Below, one piece after another: positions 63,075 through 64,000 of a stretch of DNA of 64,000 nt. This DNA is from Streptomyces zhihengii (GTDB lineage: Bacteria; Actinomycetota; Actinomycetes; Streptomycetales; Streptomycetaceae). Each line of letters opens with the position of its first letter. Position 1 is the stretch's first letter. The notes below the pieces were generated by a model, which did no database searches, had not been told where the DNA came from, and was given only the letters and a program-made list of their open reading frames with translations. The stretch spans positions 2,294,001 through 2,358,000 of the forward strand of contig NZ_JAFEJA010000001.1 of NCBI RefSeq assembly GCF_016919245.1, written 5' to 3'. A program made the position numbers and the translations under genes.

Positions 63075-64000
63075 ATGGCTGGAACCGGAGTATCCACCGA
63101 GGCGCCGACCGCGTCCTCCCTCGCCCGCGCCGAGCACTTCGTCTGGCTGACCGCCCGCGTCCTCGAACAGCGGCGGTTCGCCTACCACTTCCTGGGCGGC
63201 GGGGCCGATCCCGTCGAGACCGCCCTCTTCGCCTACCTCAACGACGACGGCGGCTACGGCCACGCCCTCGAACCCGATCTCCGCGGCCCCGTCAGCCAGC
63301 CCCTGCACACCGCGCACGCGCTGCGGGTCCTGGACTCGATCGGGCGCTGCGGCGGTCTGCGGGTGGAACGGATGTGCCGCTACCTGACGGAGGTGTCCAC
63401 GGCCGACGGCGCGCTGCCCGCGATCCACCCGTCGCAGCGGGGCTACCCCCACGCGCCGTTCCTGCCCGTGGTGGACGCCCCCCGCAGCGAGCTGCTGGCG
63501 ACCGGCCCGGTCGTCGGGCTGCTGCACCGCAACCAGGTGTGGCACGCGTGGCTCTTCCGGGCCACCGACTTCTGCTGGGCCGCGATCGACGCGCTGGAGA
63601 CCTCGCACCCGCACGAGGCCGAGGCGGCGGTCGCGTTCCTCGACAGCGTGCCCGACCGGTCGCGCGCCGAGGCGGCGGCGGACCGGCTCGGCCGGCTGGT
63701 CAGGGACCGGCGGCTGGTCGCCCTGGACCCGGCGCGCACCGCCGAGCTGCCCCTCGCGCCCGGCTACGCGCCGGGCGAGCACCACTTCCCGCACCACTAC
63801 GCCCCGACACCGGGCTCGCTCGCCCGCCGCTGGTTCACCGACGACGAGATGGCCGTCTCGCTCGACCATCTCGCCGGGCAGCAGCAGGCGGACGGCGGCT
63901 GGCCGCTGTCCTGGCGGGAGTGGGCCCCGGGCACCGCACTGGAGTCCCGGCCGCTGGTGACGATCGAGGCGCTGCGCACCCTCCAGGCGTACGGCCGTCC
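63075..64000 (+). CDS. Prenyltransferase/terpene-cyclase-toroid-like protein (cut by window edge)
   Basis: 308 residues are present and the frame is open at the right edge. NDDGGYGHALEPDLRGP and HLAGQQQADGGWPLSW are QxDGGW-type repeats of the alpha/alpha toroid found in squalene cyclases and prenyltransferase beta subunits. LARAEHFVWLTARVLEQRRFAYHF begins the helical bundle. The DxDD motif of class II cyclases is not seen in this part, so enzymatic cyclisation is doubtful. It is divergent from the DUF3046 gene across 80 bp. Confidence 0.75.
   Translation, partial: MAGTGVSTEAPTASSLARAEHFVWLTARVLEQRRFAYHFLGGGADPVETALFAYLNDDGGYGHALEPDLRGPVSQPLHTAHALRVLDSIGRCGGLRVERMCRYLTEVSTADGALPAIHPSQRGYPHAPFLPVVDAPRSELLATGPVVGLLHRNQVWHAWLFRATDFCWAAIDALETSHPHEAEAAVAFLDSVPDRSRAEAAADRLGRLVRDRRLVALDPARTAELPLAPGYAPGEHHFPHHYAPTPGSLARRWFTDDEMAVSLDHLAGQQQADGGWPLSWREWAPGTALESRPLVTIEALRTLQAYGR

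Overview
The window is high-GC actinobacterial chromosome and almost certainly comes from a Streptomyces. Its gene content and order match the conserved core of that genus: parE, a small zinc-ribbon protein, a trypsin-like protease, the principal sigma factor hrdB and the sporulation regulator whiH at the left; nrdR-nrdJ, lexA, hflX, the RelA/SpoT homologue rshA, dapF, miaA and miaB in the middle; and the gluABCD glutamate importer, recX and recA at the right. About half of the starts are GTG, Shine-Dalgarno sites are strong, and genes of opposite strands are often separated by long GC-rich hairpins. I see no rRNA, tRNA, CRISPR array, phage or complete insertion sequence.

Layout. 1-4.8 kb: parE (cut by the left edge), a DUF7455-type protein, a secreted protease, hrdB and whiH. 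4.9-12 kb: a fused ABC exporter protein, an NrtR-like Nudix regulator, a DUF4192 protein and a RecQ-type helicase with a phosphoribosyltransferase-like C-terminus. 12.3-21 kb: two poorly known proteins, RNase HII, a divergent TetR regulator/MFS efflux pair with two operators, an ADP-ribosylglycohydrolase, a histidine phosphatase, and DUF4937, DUF1152 and TerD proteins. 21-28.4 kb: class II ribonucleotide reductase with its repressor NrdR, LexA, a 181-bp MITE-like element and a DinG-type helicase. 28.5-34.7 kb: a four-gene operon for an NRPS-independent siderophore (aminotransferase, NIS synthetase, acyltransferase, NIS synthetase). 35-37.8 kb: tandem lipoprotein serine proteases separated by a 26-bp periodic repeat. 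37.8-49.3 kb: hflX, an M1 peptidase, rshA, dapF, a membrane protein, miaA, two small proteins, a LigB-like protein and miaB. 49.4-56.3 kb: an orphan TAXI solute-binding protein, a two-component system and gluABCD. 56.4-64 kb: a flavin monooxygenase, a cysteine-rich leader peptide with cysteine dioxygenase and rhodanese, recX-recA, an AI-2E family membrane protein, a DUF3046 protein and a toroid-like protein cut by the right edge.

Regulation can be read directly at several places: LexA boxes at lexA and recA, paired NrdR boxes 31 bp apart before nrdRJ, palindromic operators between tetR and the MFS gene, a WhiG-type promoter before whiH, a likely autoregulatory operator at nrtR, and a Cys-codon-rich leader peptide before cysteine dioxygenase. 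Less expected are an inverted pair of DnaA boxes before the recQ-like gene, another DnaA box in the recA leader, degenerate synthetase motifs in RshA, a siderophore operon without the expected decarboxylase and hydroxylase, and a MITE whose terminal CTAG provides the dinG stop codon.
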